Shown here piece by piece: positions 9,906-24,800 of a stretch of DNA of 64,000 nt. Below the pieces are notes generated by a model that saw nothing but the letters and a program-made list of their open reading frames with translations, did not search any database and had not been told where the DNA came from. This DNA comes from Dromaius novaehollandiae. Lineage: Eukaryota; Chordata; Aves; Casuariiformes; Dromaiidae. Positions within the stretch are counted from its first letter, which is position 1. The number at the start of each line of letters is the position of its first letter. The stretch is from assembly GCF_036370855.1 (NCBI RefSeq), contig NC_088100.1, forward strand, positions 34,856,563 to 34,920,562. Reading direction: 5' to 3'. Made by a program: the position numbers and the translations under genes.

Positions 9906-12900
9906 AAGAACAATTAAAGGACTATTAATTAAAGCTCTGGCTAACAGATTGCTAGCAGTTAGGGTATATTTGGAAAAATGATCTTTTATCCTTTGCTACC
10001 TATCACTGTTGGTGACAACTTGCCAATGAATATAGACCTTTGGCCTTAATAATTTGGCCATTATTATGAAAAGTGCAGGACTATGGGGTATCAGGTCCAT
10101 TAGAAAAAGGAATTTTTTTCTCTGTCCCTTCCTTTCTGGCAGAGGCACTCAAATAGATGACTGAGAATATTGCAACTAGATTGAGCTACATTCAGAAAGA
10201 TATAGAGAACATCATTAACATAAATATCTCATTGAATTCTGACTGAATTTAGTGATGAATATTTTCTGAAATACTAAGATAAATTTCTTCTACTAATGCT
10301 CACATTCATTGGTGTTCTACCTTCTGAAACCCCTCCAAGTGTTCATTATTTTCTAGCTTTAAAATTTAAAGAAAAGTTACTTTTCTACATTTCATGATGG
10401 AAATAGGACCTAAAATGAGCATATTATTGCCAAACTGACTAATGTTCACCTGGCTGGAAACAATACTGTGTACCTGCTTGGTCAGTCTTAAATAAATAAT
10501 TCAACCCAACATCTGAATATCAAAAGTCACCTGTTTAATGAAATGTTACCAATCTTCACAGAAGAAAAACTAATAAAAGAAAAAATTACATACATTTAAA
10601 GAAAGAAAGACTCTGCAGTCCACTTCTGGATATTGGATGGGTGTGCAATTTCAACACTGCAAATGTTAGAGATACCATATAAATCCATGGTGCAATATCC
10701 TCTTGGATTCTGAGTTAATTTTTGTCATGTAATAGGGTTTTAGCAGGAAAGGAAAGGAAATATACAGAGCAGTCAACAGAAATTAGAAGAGGCAGAGAAA
10801 CACTTCAGAAAACAATAAAAGATGAAGAATTTTTGTACCAGAATGAAATTTCAGAAGATAAAAAAATCAACTGATCAATCTGAGTAATACAGACTGTGAG
10901 GACTCCTCAAAGCCCCAAACCTATATTAAAAACCTGTAGCCTTGCAGCCCAGGAAATATGGCACTGCCATTGCTTGTAACATTGCAGGCTTTATGTAAAT
11001 CTCTGAAGGATATAGGTATACTTTTTCAATATAATATAGTGGTTGGCTTCATAGAAACTCATTTTAAGCATATTGCTCATTAGAGAAATTTGTTTCAGTT
11101 TCAGTTTCATTCAATTTAATTTCAATTTCATTTCTTGTGACCATTTTTCCAACCCTGGCACAGATATCCCACCATTTAGAAATAGGTGGTGTTCTTAGTA
11201 TAGAAATTATCCAACTATTTAAGTACTCAAGCTTTCATTAGTCTATTTAATATTTCTGCTGTGTTTATCGTCACCTATAATCAACTTCTCTGATATGATA
11301 TACCTTTATGATGGTCATTAAATGGGAGTTATCTTTTGACACCAATAGATGAGAGATCAAGTGTGTTGTAACCCTTTTTTAATTAAGTGAGCATATGCAT
11401 ATAGAACAAAAATAGTCTATTTTTATTGTTTGTTTGAGTTTGTTTCAATTTACTTTTTGTTATTATTATGAGAATAAAACTTGGCAGCAGCATGAGGAGC
11501 TTTTACTTCTTTTTTTATGGTGTAATGAGAGAAATAAAATCCTTGTGAAAGGGAAAAATGTTTTAATACTTTTGAAAATAAGAACACTGCACATGTGCCG
11601 ACATTTCCTAAGTTTAAAAGATGCATGCACATTTGGATAGTGAAGCCACTAAAGAATAGCTCAAAATGGATTGAATCAATTACAAACTCAGCCAAAATAA
11701 ACTGACTGCTTTTAATGATTTTTACCAAATAATGGGAAAAAGAATTCTTGAGAGAGTCCTTGAGACAGAGAAGAGCAGGGAAACGTTAGTACTAGGATCC
11801 CATGATGTCCCCCTTAGCTTGTAAAAACTTCTATGCCAGATGTCTGTGCACATGGAGGAAGGGGCTAAGACTTGGGGAATCTGTTTGTTTTTCCATTTAA
11901 GTAGAATAGTTTCTCAGAATTGTAAATTCAGAGAGCAGCAACACAGTTTGGCTAGCTAACTTCACGCTTGCTTGAATTTCTCTGGAAACACTTATGCTAC
12001 GCTTCTGAAAAAAACATGTGCTTGGCCTACTGAAAGAGTTGTGCTAAGGCTCAAAGCAGCCATGGGGTTGATTTGTGGGTGACACAGTGAAACCACCACC
12101 CGCCTGCTACATATCCTTGTGATGCCCTGGTCAATCCATCTCTCACATAGTGTCAGACATCATTTAGAAGCCACAAAGTGTGGGTGTTGCAGAAGTCCCT
12201 TGAATTCTCTGAATTTTTAAACAATCTGTGTACAATTTGACACGCTTCGAGAGTAAAAGAAATAAAGAGTTCTTCAGAAACACTATGTCCTGCAGAGTTA
12301 AATCAATTTTGGAAAAAAATAAAGCAATATCTCTCATGTCAATTGCCACTATATTTATGATTATTTCTAAGAGATGTAACAGTAAATAGCATACTGTGAT
12401 GTCAGAAGCTGAGCTTAGAATTTTATAAAGCTGCCACAAAAAGCTGTCACCTAATTAAGTTTAAGGAACAATGTTTTACAATTGCCATTTATTCTGGCTG
12501 CTCTAAGCTGTTCTGAAGGGCAGCTGAAGGTTTCCATTACAGTAGCCAGAATATGTCTGATTGGTAAGATTAAAGTGTTAGAGTCAGTTATCTCAGAGCA
12601 TTATAATGACACTAATAAAAATGACCTCACAAAGAACGATCAGTGTGGTTGTTCATTATGCAACACTTATTCCATAAATACAGTTTTAGGAATGTGCTTG
12701 TAGTGCCCACTTAGGCAGGCTGTAAGCTTTCTTAATAATGTTGCCATTTTTGAGAACTACTGTATGTTGTTAAGGATTCATTCTTCATCAGTTTTTCCAG
12801 TTTTAGAGGTAAAAGATTATGAGTATACATAATGGGATTAATTAATATAATCTAAAGAGAAAATGTTAATGTTACAATAGAGGAAAGTAATATAAATGAA

Positions 12901-15900
12901 ATACATATCTAATTCTTACTCCTCATTTTAGCCAGTCTTCCTTCCAGATGAATCACAAATTGTAACACTACTCAAAGATTTTTCAGAATCTAAAGTGATG
13001 ATAAAAGACAAGGGTAATAAAAACTGTACTTCGTTAACACCTTATAACTGCTGAAGTCATTATGTCTATACTTTCTAAAGGAATCAGTCAGACTTACATG
13101 TTGTCACACCCATTAGCTATACATGAAGATGATTGTTCTCCATTTCTACAATAAAAGATCCTTACTGCTTTGCCTGTACTTTATACTGGAGTTACGGGAT
13201 GCTAATAATGGTACTGTCTACTCAGAGAAATGAGAACAGTATTTGGATGGGCGCATAAGTGTCAATAACACTGGATACATACTTTTTATTTAGGAGGAGC
13301 TATTTTCATCATTTTTGAGTGTGTTCATTAAGATCTCCAGCCATGCTTCAATTCCAGCAACAAGAACTGCACCTATCTTCTAGGCAAGGGAAAGGGAATA
13401 ATTCCCAAGCACTAACATTTTAGATCATTGTTTTAGTAAAGTTGTGGGTTTTTAAATGCTGATCCCAGTAGCACCAAGGGGAAAATTTTCAGAGCTTGAT
13501 AGATGAGCCAATCAAATAGCTCCTACAGAAAACCCAATGTGAATTCTATACTTAAATCAGTGTAAAATCAATGAAACTGGGAACATAGTTTCCTGCAATG
13601 TAAGTCACCAACATAACAGAGTGTTAAGTACAGGCAATGCACTGATAGACAGCCAGATTTTGAGAGGCCAACATCGGAACCAAAGATTAGCTAGAATGGT
13701 CATCAAATAAAAATTTTCCTGGAAATGCAAGAATCCTTCAAGGGTGGCCACTTTCTCACTTACCAAGGTTTGCTTGCCTCTAGGTTTTTCAGGAGGATCT
13801 GTCTCACCAGACACAACAGTCCCCTCCTCTACCCTTTGATCACTAAAGTGCTCCCTAAAAGCATAGAAGTATCTTAAATTATGCCTCATTTGTACCTGAA
13901 CCAAAGCCTCTAAACAGCTACTTGACTCTTGTCTGAGTGCTTAGTTTTACAGTATGGATCCTCATGCTGCTATTTGAGGAGCAACAAAAAGGGGCATTGG
14001 TAACATGGAGTTAAAATGCAAAGAGGGTTAAATAGGCTAAAAGGAGAAATGATAACTGTAATATCTAAACAGGAGAATATTCTAGATTTGACTATCTAGT
14101 TTTGGTCCTAAATTAGGCTCAAAGTTTGAATTATAACCAGAGTAGAAATTTCAGTTTAAAAGCTTCTTGTTCTTTTTTAAGAATAGGTTTTGACATTTCT
14201 GAATATAACTGTTTTCTTTCTCACTGTTGAATGAAACCAAAATGCTTTATTTCAGCCAGGTTCAGTACTTCAGGGTGCTTCTTATGTTCATTTACATAAC
14301 TTCCAGAATGTCTTTCAGCTCAGACCATTAATATTTCATAGTTGAGCCGCAGAAACAAACTTAACATTGAATTTCTATGATGTTTATGGATGAATTAAGA
14401 TTCATCTTAGAAATAACTATGACAATTTGAAAATTAATATTTCCTTTTCTTTTTAATAGAGTAATGAGAAAGGAATTTTCAACTGACATGCTGCAGTTGT
14501 TTAATTTCCTTAGAAGTAACCTGTAGGATAAATTGGTTCACTCTACTACTGAGGTATATAACTGCTTTGCAGACGATTGTCCATATCACACAGAATGGTG
14601 CAGGCAGTTTTTAATTTATGGGTAATACTATAAGGATTTTGCATTTTCTCTTCTGTGTCATTTAGAAGCCATAAAGGAAGGGGAAGAAAACCCTACATTT
14701 CTGCTTGGCTGTTTTCAGTGAAAACGACAAAGTACTTGCTTCATATTGAGAAATAATCAAAGACAGAGTTTAAGAAAATGAAATTAAAAATCTGAGCAAA
14801 ATTAAAGCAATGTTATGTATAAGCTATAAACTATTTCTTGAGCAGATAAGACTTCAAATAAAAATTGGCTATGTGCTTTGTTTCCATCCATGTGTTGATG
14901 TTTATCTGTGTACATTGGTTATTGTTTTGTGGATCTAAGGTTTAAGAATAGCTCACTTTTACTGAGAATCTTTTAGGCAATGTATATGAAGAGCCATTTA
15001 AACCACTCCAGATGAACATCAGACACTCTCCGCTTCTGATGTTTAGAACAAATAGTTATTTCCAAATAAACTTACTACCTTTGATCCTAGAGAAGGTATT
15101 ACTAACTAAAAATCTCTTGCGTCCAGATATTCCCAGTGCATGAATTCACATAACGTTTTTATGTTATTGAAGAACAGTGACATAGATGAAAATGTTGTCA
15201 GCATACAGGATTTTCTCTAGGTTTACTGCCAGTTTAAGCAGAGCTCTATTTAAAGCTATCAAAACAGTATGAAGCTTTTTAGATTTAAGACCCTCAGTGC
15301 TTGCAACCCATTATTTAGCCTACATAGCATGTCTAGTTGATAAATGTGATCCCAAGAGCTCCAGACAATGACATCAGTACAATGCCTTCCTTTGTTGTTC
15401 CTGGCTTGACTTCAGTAGGCAGAACAGTAGTAAGATTTTAATCTCTAAACTTCTTGGTGAAGATCACTGAAGTTTCGCTTCATAAGTGTGTCATGCCAAA
15501 AGAAAGATCATTTTCTCTTGCCCTACTCAGCCACATGAGCTTAATCTGGGTTTAGGTAGTTAAAGAATATATAAAACTCTCTGAAACACCTTATACTTAC
15601 ATAAGAAGTGAAAATTTAGCTCTATGAGGATTCAGTGGTAGTCTGTCATACCCTTTGCTAGAGGCTCTGCAGTGATGCTTAGAGATCAGTTAAAATCTTC
15701 GCCTCATCACACAACAACTGGACTTACATCTTTTTGGTTTATATTTGCTAAAAACAGTGGTCTACAACAGCAAAAATCCCTTCCTGACACTAACAGAACT
15801 AACCTGTTTTATTCACTCTTGGCCAAGCGCATGTTAGCTGAGCACACTCTAATATAGTGTCTCAATATTATGTTGAACTGTGAGCTGCTTTCTTTTTCTT

Positions 15901-18900
15901 TCTCTGTATAACTCAGCCAGACTATGGTATATGGCTGGATCTGGATATCTGGTATGATCTGTCTGATGCCACCACAGTGAGACTGAAAAAAACCTTCAAA
16001 TCTTTGACCACCTGAATTCCAGGCAATGCGTGCTTCAGAGACCATTCATAGCAGTAAGTGAGTGTGAGTTTTTATTCTACAAAGTGGATGTTTTTGGAAG
16101 GCCCTACTCCTTTCCTCTAGCTTAGCTGACCCCCACAGATGTCTCCTCCTTACTTCTGCCTTTCTTGTGGTATCATCCTGGCCACTCACAGGAAGGAGAA
16201 GAGTCTTTTTTTATGCAAGTTTACTGGGAAGCCCATCACCCTACACTACAGATCCAGGAGGGACATTACTCTAGCTCCGATGTCTCCCAAATCCACTGAA
16301 GTATGGAGAAATACCTACTTTCCACAAACATCTCCATAAATCAGCATTAAAATATGCTCCAAACCTCTAGTGTGTTAGCTAAAAATCGCTCAAGTCATCT
16401 GCTAACCATAGTTCCCAGAGAACTGGTCATTTCACATTTTTTATTGTTCTTAGGGAGATGTTGGTTCCCTATTCCTACTATCTTTAATAATCTGTTTGGA
16501 AAAAACAACCTGACTGAGGCTGTGGGAGCCCCATGAAGGATGACATCAAGTCTTTGACAACAGTTAGGAAGGCACAAAATCATAGAAGACAGAACTCTGA
16601 CTACAACCTGGCTTACACACCTGTCTTACAAAACATAAGTATTACCAGAGGGAAAGGATGAATTCATCAGAGCAGCTGCAGCATCTCCGAAAGTCAGTAA
16701 AACCTCACACCCACTTTGATTTGTGAAGGCTTGGTGTTCACAGCAATCCCTACATGTAGCTCTAATATACACTAGGCCCTTAGGGACGATGTAGGTTCTC
16801 ACTTTGAGGTACAACGCAGAGGCAACAGCTGACATTCATATTACACAAATAACACTGTCATAGTTATTTTCAACCTCAAAAAGGCAACAGGCTATGAATC
16901 TTCTGCCAGAAGTCATAGCAAGAACAAAAAGTACCATTTTTATAAGCACTCATGAAAGGACACAAAATTCTGTTGCCCACAATATCCCTTTCAGCCAGAT
17001 CTCCGTTTGGATGAGTGCTTTCAACAAACCACTTTTCCATAGTTGAAGTAAAATTGCTCTGTTAGGCTTATGGAGTGGAATGGAAGGGTTGAGTTTTGCC
17101 GCCAATATTGTACATAGGCCATAACCAACATTAGGCTAATTCTCCTTTCTGTTCAGCTGTCAAACTATTTTATTTACCGTCATTTCTTACCATTGACCTC
17201 TGGAGCTGAAATGGAAAGGGAGACATTGTGGCAAATGCTCTTTTAAATCTTCGTAAAAAGATTTCGTAGATCAGCTTGTACTTCAACATACCATTCACCC
17301 TCTGCAATCTTCTTCTAGATTATTTTTAGAAGTAGAAGTCATCAGGGCAATTTCGATGCAAGGGCCAAATCCTGATCTCAGCTGCGTGAAATAACAGCTA
17401 TAGACTTCTGCCCATATTGTGGGGCTGTTGGTTGCTACCAAATGGCCTGCTGCTGAAATCATTACAGATTGCTGATATACTGTTAGATGAGAGCAAATTC
17501 ACTTTCAGTGGAAAGTTCTCCTGGGTAAGGATATCTGCACTCTCTGTCTGCTTACTGGCCTGCATCTTCATAATGTGTTGTACAAACATAGAGCTTGGCC
17601 TTGCAGCATCGCAGCAATATTATCCCCTATTTGGGGAATAGGGATACAAAGAAGTTGAATAACACTCCATTTGTATCATAAGGTGTCTGTGGCAGAATTG
17701 GGAAATGATCCTATATCTATTGGATCCCAATCCACAGTATTAATGACAAAACAGTCCTTTCTCTCAAAAACTAGTTTGGTGCAAATACCAGCTAATGATA
17801 TACAGAAGCTAAAGAAACTCGTTAACTGGTCAGCTTCATGACAAAGCAGCCAGTGTGCTTCAGTTGCAGGCAAAGTTCTAACAGCTCTCACCTTTGAGAT
17901 TCAGGGAAGCTTGGTTACAGTCCTTGCTTTTTAATTCATTTTTTCCAGTTAAGCTCAGTTTCTTTAAAGGGTGTAAACCAGTCCCCATGTACAAACTTTG
18001 TGGTTCAGACTCAGACTGGTTGCCACTTACTGCGTGTTATGGGTAGCAGCCAGTGAGAGCCAGGCAATGAACACAAGATTGTTCTTTCTAAAGTCAGGGT
18101 AAAGTGAATCACAGAATTCAGGGATAGCCATATCAGCCCCAGTCTGAGTAAGAACAAAGCAGCTACTAGTAGAGTGCCAAGGATTCACAAAGCCATTATG
18201 TTAAGTCAGATCTGTGGGATAATAGGGAGGATCATTTCATATATATTTTCTGGTTTAGATTATTCAGGCATGGAAAGCATGCATAGTCTGCTGGATGCAC
18301 AAATTCCTAAATAATGCTACACATTTCTGATATTTCTGCAATGCACACTATCTAAAGAATGCAGAGATGCCTCCCTTTTCAGAACTGAATTGAAATTCCT
18401 AGACTTACAAAAATCTATAATAAGGAACATGTAGCTAAATGCAAATCAGCTTTCAAGATAGTTAAGAAGAAGAGAGTCCTAGAAGGTATTAGCACATGTT
18501 TTGATTAGGAATAAGGAACATTTTATTATTACAGATATACAGAAAATTCAAAACATGTGCTCTGTATGCAGTATTTTGAGACAACGTTTCATCAATAAAG
18601 CAAACAACCTAGAGTTAGTGATTTACTGACTGACCAAAGACAGCTGTATGTTTTTCTTGTTGTGCCCAAGAAATAGCTTAGAATTAGATATGGAAACCTT
18701 TGTTTTGCTGTCAAACAGGGTTGACTGATTGGTTGGCCGCAGAATTAGAATAATAATATAAAATCTTTTGCTCCTAGATAAAACAAGATTTTGAAATGGT
18801 CATTTTCTGAGCATCCATGGATTCATTGAGAAATCATGTAGGTTGGAATTGAAACCTTCTCCAGCAATCCTTTTTTGGTCTGATCTGAGAAAGGACAGTA

Positions 18901-19109
18901 CCATTTGGTGCCATCTCTGATGGCCATTTCTGATACTACAATTCACAGTTTTATTTGTATGCCTCTCTTTGCTGAGGTTTTCACTGGTAAGATCTGCCCT
19001 CAGACCTCCCAGGTTCCTAAGTCTAGCAGTAGCATCTATGGGAGAGAAGCATTACCCATAGTAGAGGAAGGCTGAGACTGGGAGCATTAAGCTAACTGTG
19101 CAAACACAA
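9906..19109. other. Long unassigned AT-rich stretch
   Basis: About 9.2 kb in which I recognise no transposon, RNA gene or exon. Short open frames (for example 11450-11728 minus, 13605-13904 minus, 16626-16835 minus) have no domain, no compositional shift and no clear splice context. A possible faint CR1 tip near 18840-18870 ('gtaggttggaattgaaacc') is too weak to call. Confidence 0.5.
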
Positions 19110-19660
19110 ATGTATATGGCCAGATGGGATGCATCCAGTGGTTTTGAGGAAGCTGGCCAATGTCATTGCAAGGGTGCTCTCTATCATCTCTGAAAGGTTG
19201 TGGCAATCAGCAGAGATGTCACACCCATCTTCAGGGAGGGCAAGAAGGAAATCTGGGAAATTACAGATTGTTGTACTTGATAGAGGAAGATTATGGAGTA
19301 AGGTCTCCTGAAAAACATTTCTGAAAACGTGAAGGATAAGAAGGTGACTGGTAACAGTGAGCACAAATCTACTGAGAATAAATCATGCCTGACTAACTAG
19401 TAACTTTCTATGACAAGATGACTGCTTCACTGGGCAAGGGAAGAGCAATAGGTGTCATTGACCTTACCACGGTCTTTGACATGGTCTCCTATATAGCCAA
19501 CATGGGGCGACATGAACTGGATAAGTAGACTGTAAGGTGAGCTGAAAATTAGCTGGACCGTCAGGCTCAGAGGGTTGTGGGGAGGCAAAGATCAGCAGAG
19601 AGGGATCAGCAGTACAGAGTCCAACTGACTGCTCCCTGATACTCCACTAGTAACCAGCAG
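19110..19660 (+). mobile_element. Old CR1 LINE RT fragment
   Basis: The frame near 19121 reads PDGMHPVVLRKLANVIARVL and then IISERLWQSAEM, the RT finger region (usually PDGIHPRVLRELA). Further on, about 19453-19485 encodes VIDLTTVFDMVSY, the catalytic block usually YLDFSKAFDTVSH, with both aspartates kept. The tail 'ctcagagggttgtggggag' and 'gatcagcagtacagagtccaactg' follow the next CR1 block. Stops and frameshifts occur throughout, and both ends are truncated. Confidence 0.85.
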
Positions 19661-20090
19661 CAAGAGCAGGGCTGCTCCACAAGGAAGGTGAGCTGGGGGC
19701 TGAAGGTGACGGCAAGGCAGGCAGGGGCAGACACCTCACCAAGAGGGCGCAGTGCTGCAGCATCTGAGCGGGGAAAGCAGGGCAGGGTTACTGGTAGCAG
19801 CATGTTCCATTGACAGTCCACAACATTTATCAGATAAAGTTGAAGTAACGAGTCAGGTCTGAGGAAATCCAAACAACAACTGAGGAACAACAGGGAACAG
19901 GACTGGAAATCCACACACCTACAACATAGCTTGGGCAAGGGCCAGGTCAGGCCCAAGCTGAAATGGGGCTTCTCGGCCCATGGGAAGAGGGTGGTTTGGT
20001 GGAGAAACTCCCTGAGTTTCTCCTGCAGAGAAAGTTGGATATCTCTCAAGGGTGTGTCAAATATTCCTGTTCTAAGCTGTCCTCTGGTAA
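19661..20090. other. GC-richer block after CR1, possible unclassified repeat
   Basis: Composition rises after the CR1 RT fragment. Phrases such as 'cacacacctacaacatagcttgggcaagggccaggtcaggcc' and 'tctcctgcagagaaag' resemble a dispersed avian repeat that I recall only loosely. A 147-codon minus-strand frame (20049-19606) crosses it but shows no domain. It may be an LTR or another repeat inserted beside CR1. The identity is unproven. Confidence 0.3.
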
Positions 20091-21867
20091 GTTTATAACA
20101 ACGAACGATGTGGCCTCTGAAGAGCTAGGTGAACTTGTCAGTCCCTACCAAGTGTTACTATTATTCTTGGACAAAGCAACCCAGTACAAAATGTTGGCTT
20201 AGCAAAATCCCACATGTTCTTATTCAAGCTATACATACACACTTGCCTCTTCAGGATAGCAGGATATGGAATACTGAAAGGAATTTCAGGGTACTCCCTC
20301 TTCTTTGTTCCCAGTGTGCCCTATTGCTATTAACAGAACATAAGCAGTTGGAGGTGAGAGACTCAACAATGGATACTTGAAGAATGAAGTGCACGTTTCT
20401 ATTATAAGTAAGTTAAGAATAAATTCAAAGCAAGATCCAAAGTGATTTTTTAGATACTAAGATGATAAAATTTAGGTATTTAAGTCCAAGAAAACCATCT
20501 ATACAGCTAATATTACAGTAGTTTCCTAACTGTAGATCGGTTTATGATATATATTTCCTATAGTTTGGGCTGCAGTTTCTTAGGCACCTAATTTGTACAT
20601 CAAAATCCTTGTGAAAGTGTCACACTCAGGGAACCCAAATATTTAGTTCCTGACTAAACTCTGTTCTGATCCAGTCACTGGCAAAAATGATCTAGTCCTG
20701 ACCAACTGAAATCAATGATGCGGCATGCTTACTTTTATGAAAGAAACTTGTTAAATGCTACAGCACTTGCCTAGGAATTAGGAAGTAGGGCTGGGTCTTA
20801 ACTGCCAGACCAGGAAATGATCTGGATTTTATGGTAATAGTGGATAGTGTTGGAAGCTGAATGTGATGTGAAACTGCGTATTGTATCACCAAGAATGCAG
20901 GATTCATTAGGTTTAGATGGAGAGTAGACAGGAGGTTGTATGACATGCTTGCCAAGAGTTTAGGGAATGCACCAATGACATGTAAGTTGCTTCTGGTCCT
21001 CTACAGTACAGAAGAACAACCACCCAAGTTTTTACCACTTCCTGGTTTGGTGCTTTCACCAGCAGGCCAAGAAACCTGGAAAATCCTCTGACCATGTTTT
21101 TTAAGGGTGAGCTTTTTTGAATTAGGCACCTCACCTCAGGAGGGGAGCCTGGGCTCTGTCTCAAAGAAATAGCATGAAATCATGAACAATCATGTAAGCT
21201 TCGAAAGGAGAGACAATTCATACATGCTCCTCTATTTAACTTTTCCCAGTATCTGGCTCTGGATGTCTCCTCAGTGAGCATGTGAGAATACCAAATTGCT
21301 CTTTGGAGCCATCTAATCCAACTAGTTTTAGAATATAAGTTATTTTCCATGGTCTGTTGCTGCAATCTGATACTGAGCTTTGCAGGTGGCCAGAGTACAT
21401 GATTCAGAATTCCTTCTTCAGTTCAGAGTATATGATGCATTTACAGTCTGCATTACAGACTTTTTCTCTCTGTATGTTTCCCATAAATCAGTCAAGATAG
21501 TTATTAGTTTGCTTGCTACTCATGGTTGCTCAAGGGATTGTTTATAACCATTCTCAAGACTGCAGGGATTTGGCAAGTGCTATTACAAGAGAGCCTTTGA
21601 TTATCAACATTAAGTATTTGACTGATGAAACTGATCACTCAAATCCCAAAGAAAAGTTTATATTCCAGCTGAATGAGAGAAATGGTTTAATGTGAGCACT
21701 GAATAAAGAGATTGCTAGGTGTTTCTCTCTTGGAGAGAAGGGTGAAGTACAATTGTTCAATATACAGGCCAAGAGAATATTAGCAAGCAAAGATAGACTG
21801 TGGAGGTCAGTCATGATAAACCCATTATTACTCCAAATAGTCGACTACATTTATGTCTGCTTTTGGG

Positions 21868-21881
21868 AAAAAAAAAAAAAA
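21868..21881. repeat. A14 homopolymer
   Basis: A run of 14 A followed by a short GGAAAG-AAAG purine tail. Confidence 0.95.
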
Positions 21882-24800
21882 GGAAAGAAAGAAAAACTAG
21901 TAATAAGCTATGTGCATTACTCCTATTTTGATATTTTTATCAGGATTTATGTTCATGTACAAGTTGATATACATATAAGATTGAGCAGATGGATATCACT
22001 CACTTTGAAATGTATGCAGTGAGAGTGGGATCATCTGTATTAACTTTGACTGCTGAGTTTCATTTTACAGCCAATGGAGAAAAGCAGGCATCTCCAGAAG
22101 CTGAGTCCTCCTAGGAGAGACTTCCTAAGACAGGCCATGTAAGATAGGCCATATTTGTATTTTCATATTATCTTAAGCTGACTTAACGGGATAGCAAGAT
22201 AGCTGGCTGATACTAAAGCATTCTTCATACAAACACATGACTAGTCAAAGAACTGGATGTATTAATAAATGGCCAGTTTCCAACATACTTCTAATTCAAG
22301 CTGTTTCATGCAAGCTGCAGAACCTGCTCTGTCTGTTGACGTTTCAGAGATCATGTAAGGAGAAAATGTCGTTCAGTGATCTGTGCTATCCAGGAAATGT
22401 GGAAATTTCTGGCATGTGATGAGGTCATGACGACCATGCAAACACCTAAGAGCTCCAAAGGTATTCGTCACATTAGGACAAAAGGATGATTCTGCATCTT
22501 CCCTTTTATAAAGACACATGACTTTCAAATATTTAGAATCTGGTTGAAGATGAAACAAGTGTACAGATCAGGAGATAAGTTCCGCTGGTTGTCACAGATC
22601 TAGGAATCAAGGCTATGCAGTAAAAACAGAAAGAGCTCTGCTTCCTGTGCTTGGGCTGAAACAATTCATGTGGATGGAGGACATGGATTTTGTGTTCTTC
22701 CATGCCTACATAGCTATCTTTCACAAAGACTTTTTTCATTTTTGTGGGAAAAATTGAGTGGAAAATATGTTGTCTGACTGACCTGTTTTGGAACACAGCT
22801 GCTCTGTTAGCGATGTACACTCCGTCCACTGAGTTAGGAGACACTGACAGTCATCCTTAATTCTCTTTCCGGTTATTTTCCCTCTTGTTTTGGTGTGAAG
22901 GAGTCTTTCTAATCTGTGACAATTTATAAAGTGAACGCAGTAAAGATAAAAGGAAGATGACCTCCTCAATATCTCTTTAGTAAATGATTGTGTTTGTAAA
23001 TATACATGGAAATATAGAAAAGAAAGGAGCTGGAGGTTCAGAGTTTAGGACAAGGCTGCTAACTCTTGTGGTAGTTTATCCAAAAGAGACCAATGTGACT
23101 TAAAAAGATGTGAATCCCTACAGCAGTTCATTACTTGATCCTGAGCAAAGAAAAGGCAGAATTCTGAACAGTGTTAAAGTTTAAAAAACACTATTAAAAC
23201 TAACTAATTGGCTCATCTGTGTAATATGTTGAAATTTTAAGTCCTGTGATAGTCACATAGCAGTAGAAGCTAAGGAGTTTTCTTTCAAAACCTGCTTTTG
23301 GGGGGAGAGGGAGAACCTGGAGCACTCTGTGAAAACCAAATGGATAAAGTCACCTTACAGAAAAGTGATGTCTGCATGCACCTGTTAGTGGGAACACAAC
23401 AGGGAATGGATTAATAAGCTAAGTTTTATTTGCAAATTAACATAACAATCTGGCCATTTTTGCTAAAATGCCATTACATCTTCAACTCAGGAGAAATAAA
23501 ACTTTTGTGTACGATGTGACATGCCTTAGGTAAAGTGTTACTTTCTTAGTAACTGAGGTCTGGAACAGTCAGCTAAGTGGAGCAGAGCTCCTCTCAGGGC
23601 AAGGAGGGGTGCATTGGGTTTTTCAGTGCTACTTGGGGCTGTCTCTGAAGACCAAGACGGCATCAGGCAGGGTTGAAAGGTGGAAGCAAAGATGAGACTA
23701 GCTGGGCTGAAGTGAGAGTCCAGCTGAGGACTGTCAAGCTTCCCCACTCAGCAGCAGGTCAGTAATCATTTCACCTGAAAGGGACAATAAAATTTCTGAA
23801 GGAGTTTCTCCCTTAATGTTGATAGCTGGCCTGGCCCAAATTTGAACTTTGGATCAGGCAAAAAGTTATTAGTAGGTTTTAACAAATAAGGATAATGCTT
23901 TAGTAGACATTCATAGCCTTGCCAGAGAGCTGGAATTAAGCAGGAGTTAAAACAATCCCAGAGGGAGACTACCTTATGTCACTGACGACATCTCCCGTGT
24001 AACTTTCCCAGTTCTGTCCTGCATTCTGGTTGCCCCATCTGACTGCAGCAAAGGATGGCTCCAGGCTCCTGGCATGAGGCTCAGGGGAGGTGTTCGGAAG
24101 GAACTTGTATAACTGAACCTGTTTTTTATTGTCAACAGAGCCATTGGAAGGATTAAAAATCATCTTATGTTTGCCCACTTACAACTAATGTTTAACACTG
24201 TTAGTCTTCATTTTCATAGGAACTGAATATAATGATAATATTAAAAAGGAGTAGTTCACAGAGATTGATTTTGAAGGAAAAGTTTTAGCACTAATATCTT
24301 TTACTTGACCAGCTATTATAGCTAGAAAAATGTTGACATGTTTTCAGGGTTTTCAGGGTCACCGTCCCATCTTCATCTCTGAAATAGAAACAGGAGCTTT
24401 AGCAGCTAAATAAAATCTGAAAGCTATGCTCACAACTAAAGTAGGTGTTTATCAGATCTTCTCTGTAAGAAAAGGTTGTTAAAATCTTTCAGATAAAACA
24501 GATATTAGTGGAGGAGGAGGAAAGAGGAGAGGTTGCCTCCCAGGGAAAAGGGAGAGCCTTATCATAAAAGGTCTTATTTTCAGCTTGTGAAACACAGCAG
24601 TTGGTGGAGGGAGAGTAACTGTACTCTTTCAAAGATTATGTGCTTTGATATTCAGCAGTATTATGATTTTTATTCCCCACCTTAGTCTTTGGAGGGCGTT
24701 TTGTACTCTCCATTAAGTATCAGATCTGAGAGACCTGAGATAAGCGGTTAGTATGTGGAAACTTTCCCCCTGTTGATAGCTGGATGTTTTGATCTCTTAT

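Noticed and set aside
18835..18880. Possible reversed CR1 3' tip ('gtaggttggaattgaaacc')
   Set aside because: Only one short block matches, with no supporting 3' octamer or 3'UTR order.
19606..20049. 147-codon minus-strand frame
   Set aside because: It spans the boundary of a CR1 fragment and a GC-richer block, so it is a composition artefact rather than one gene.
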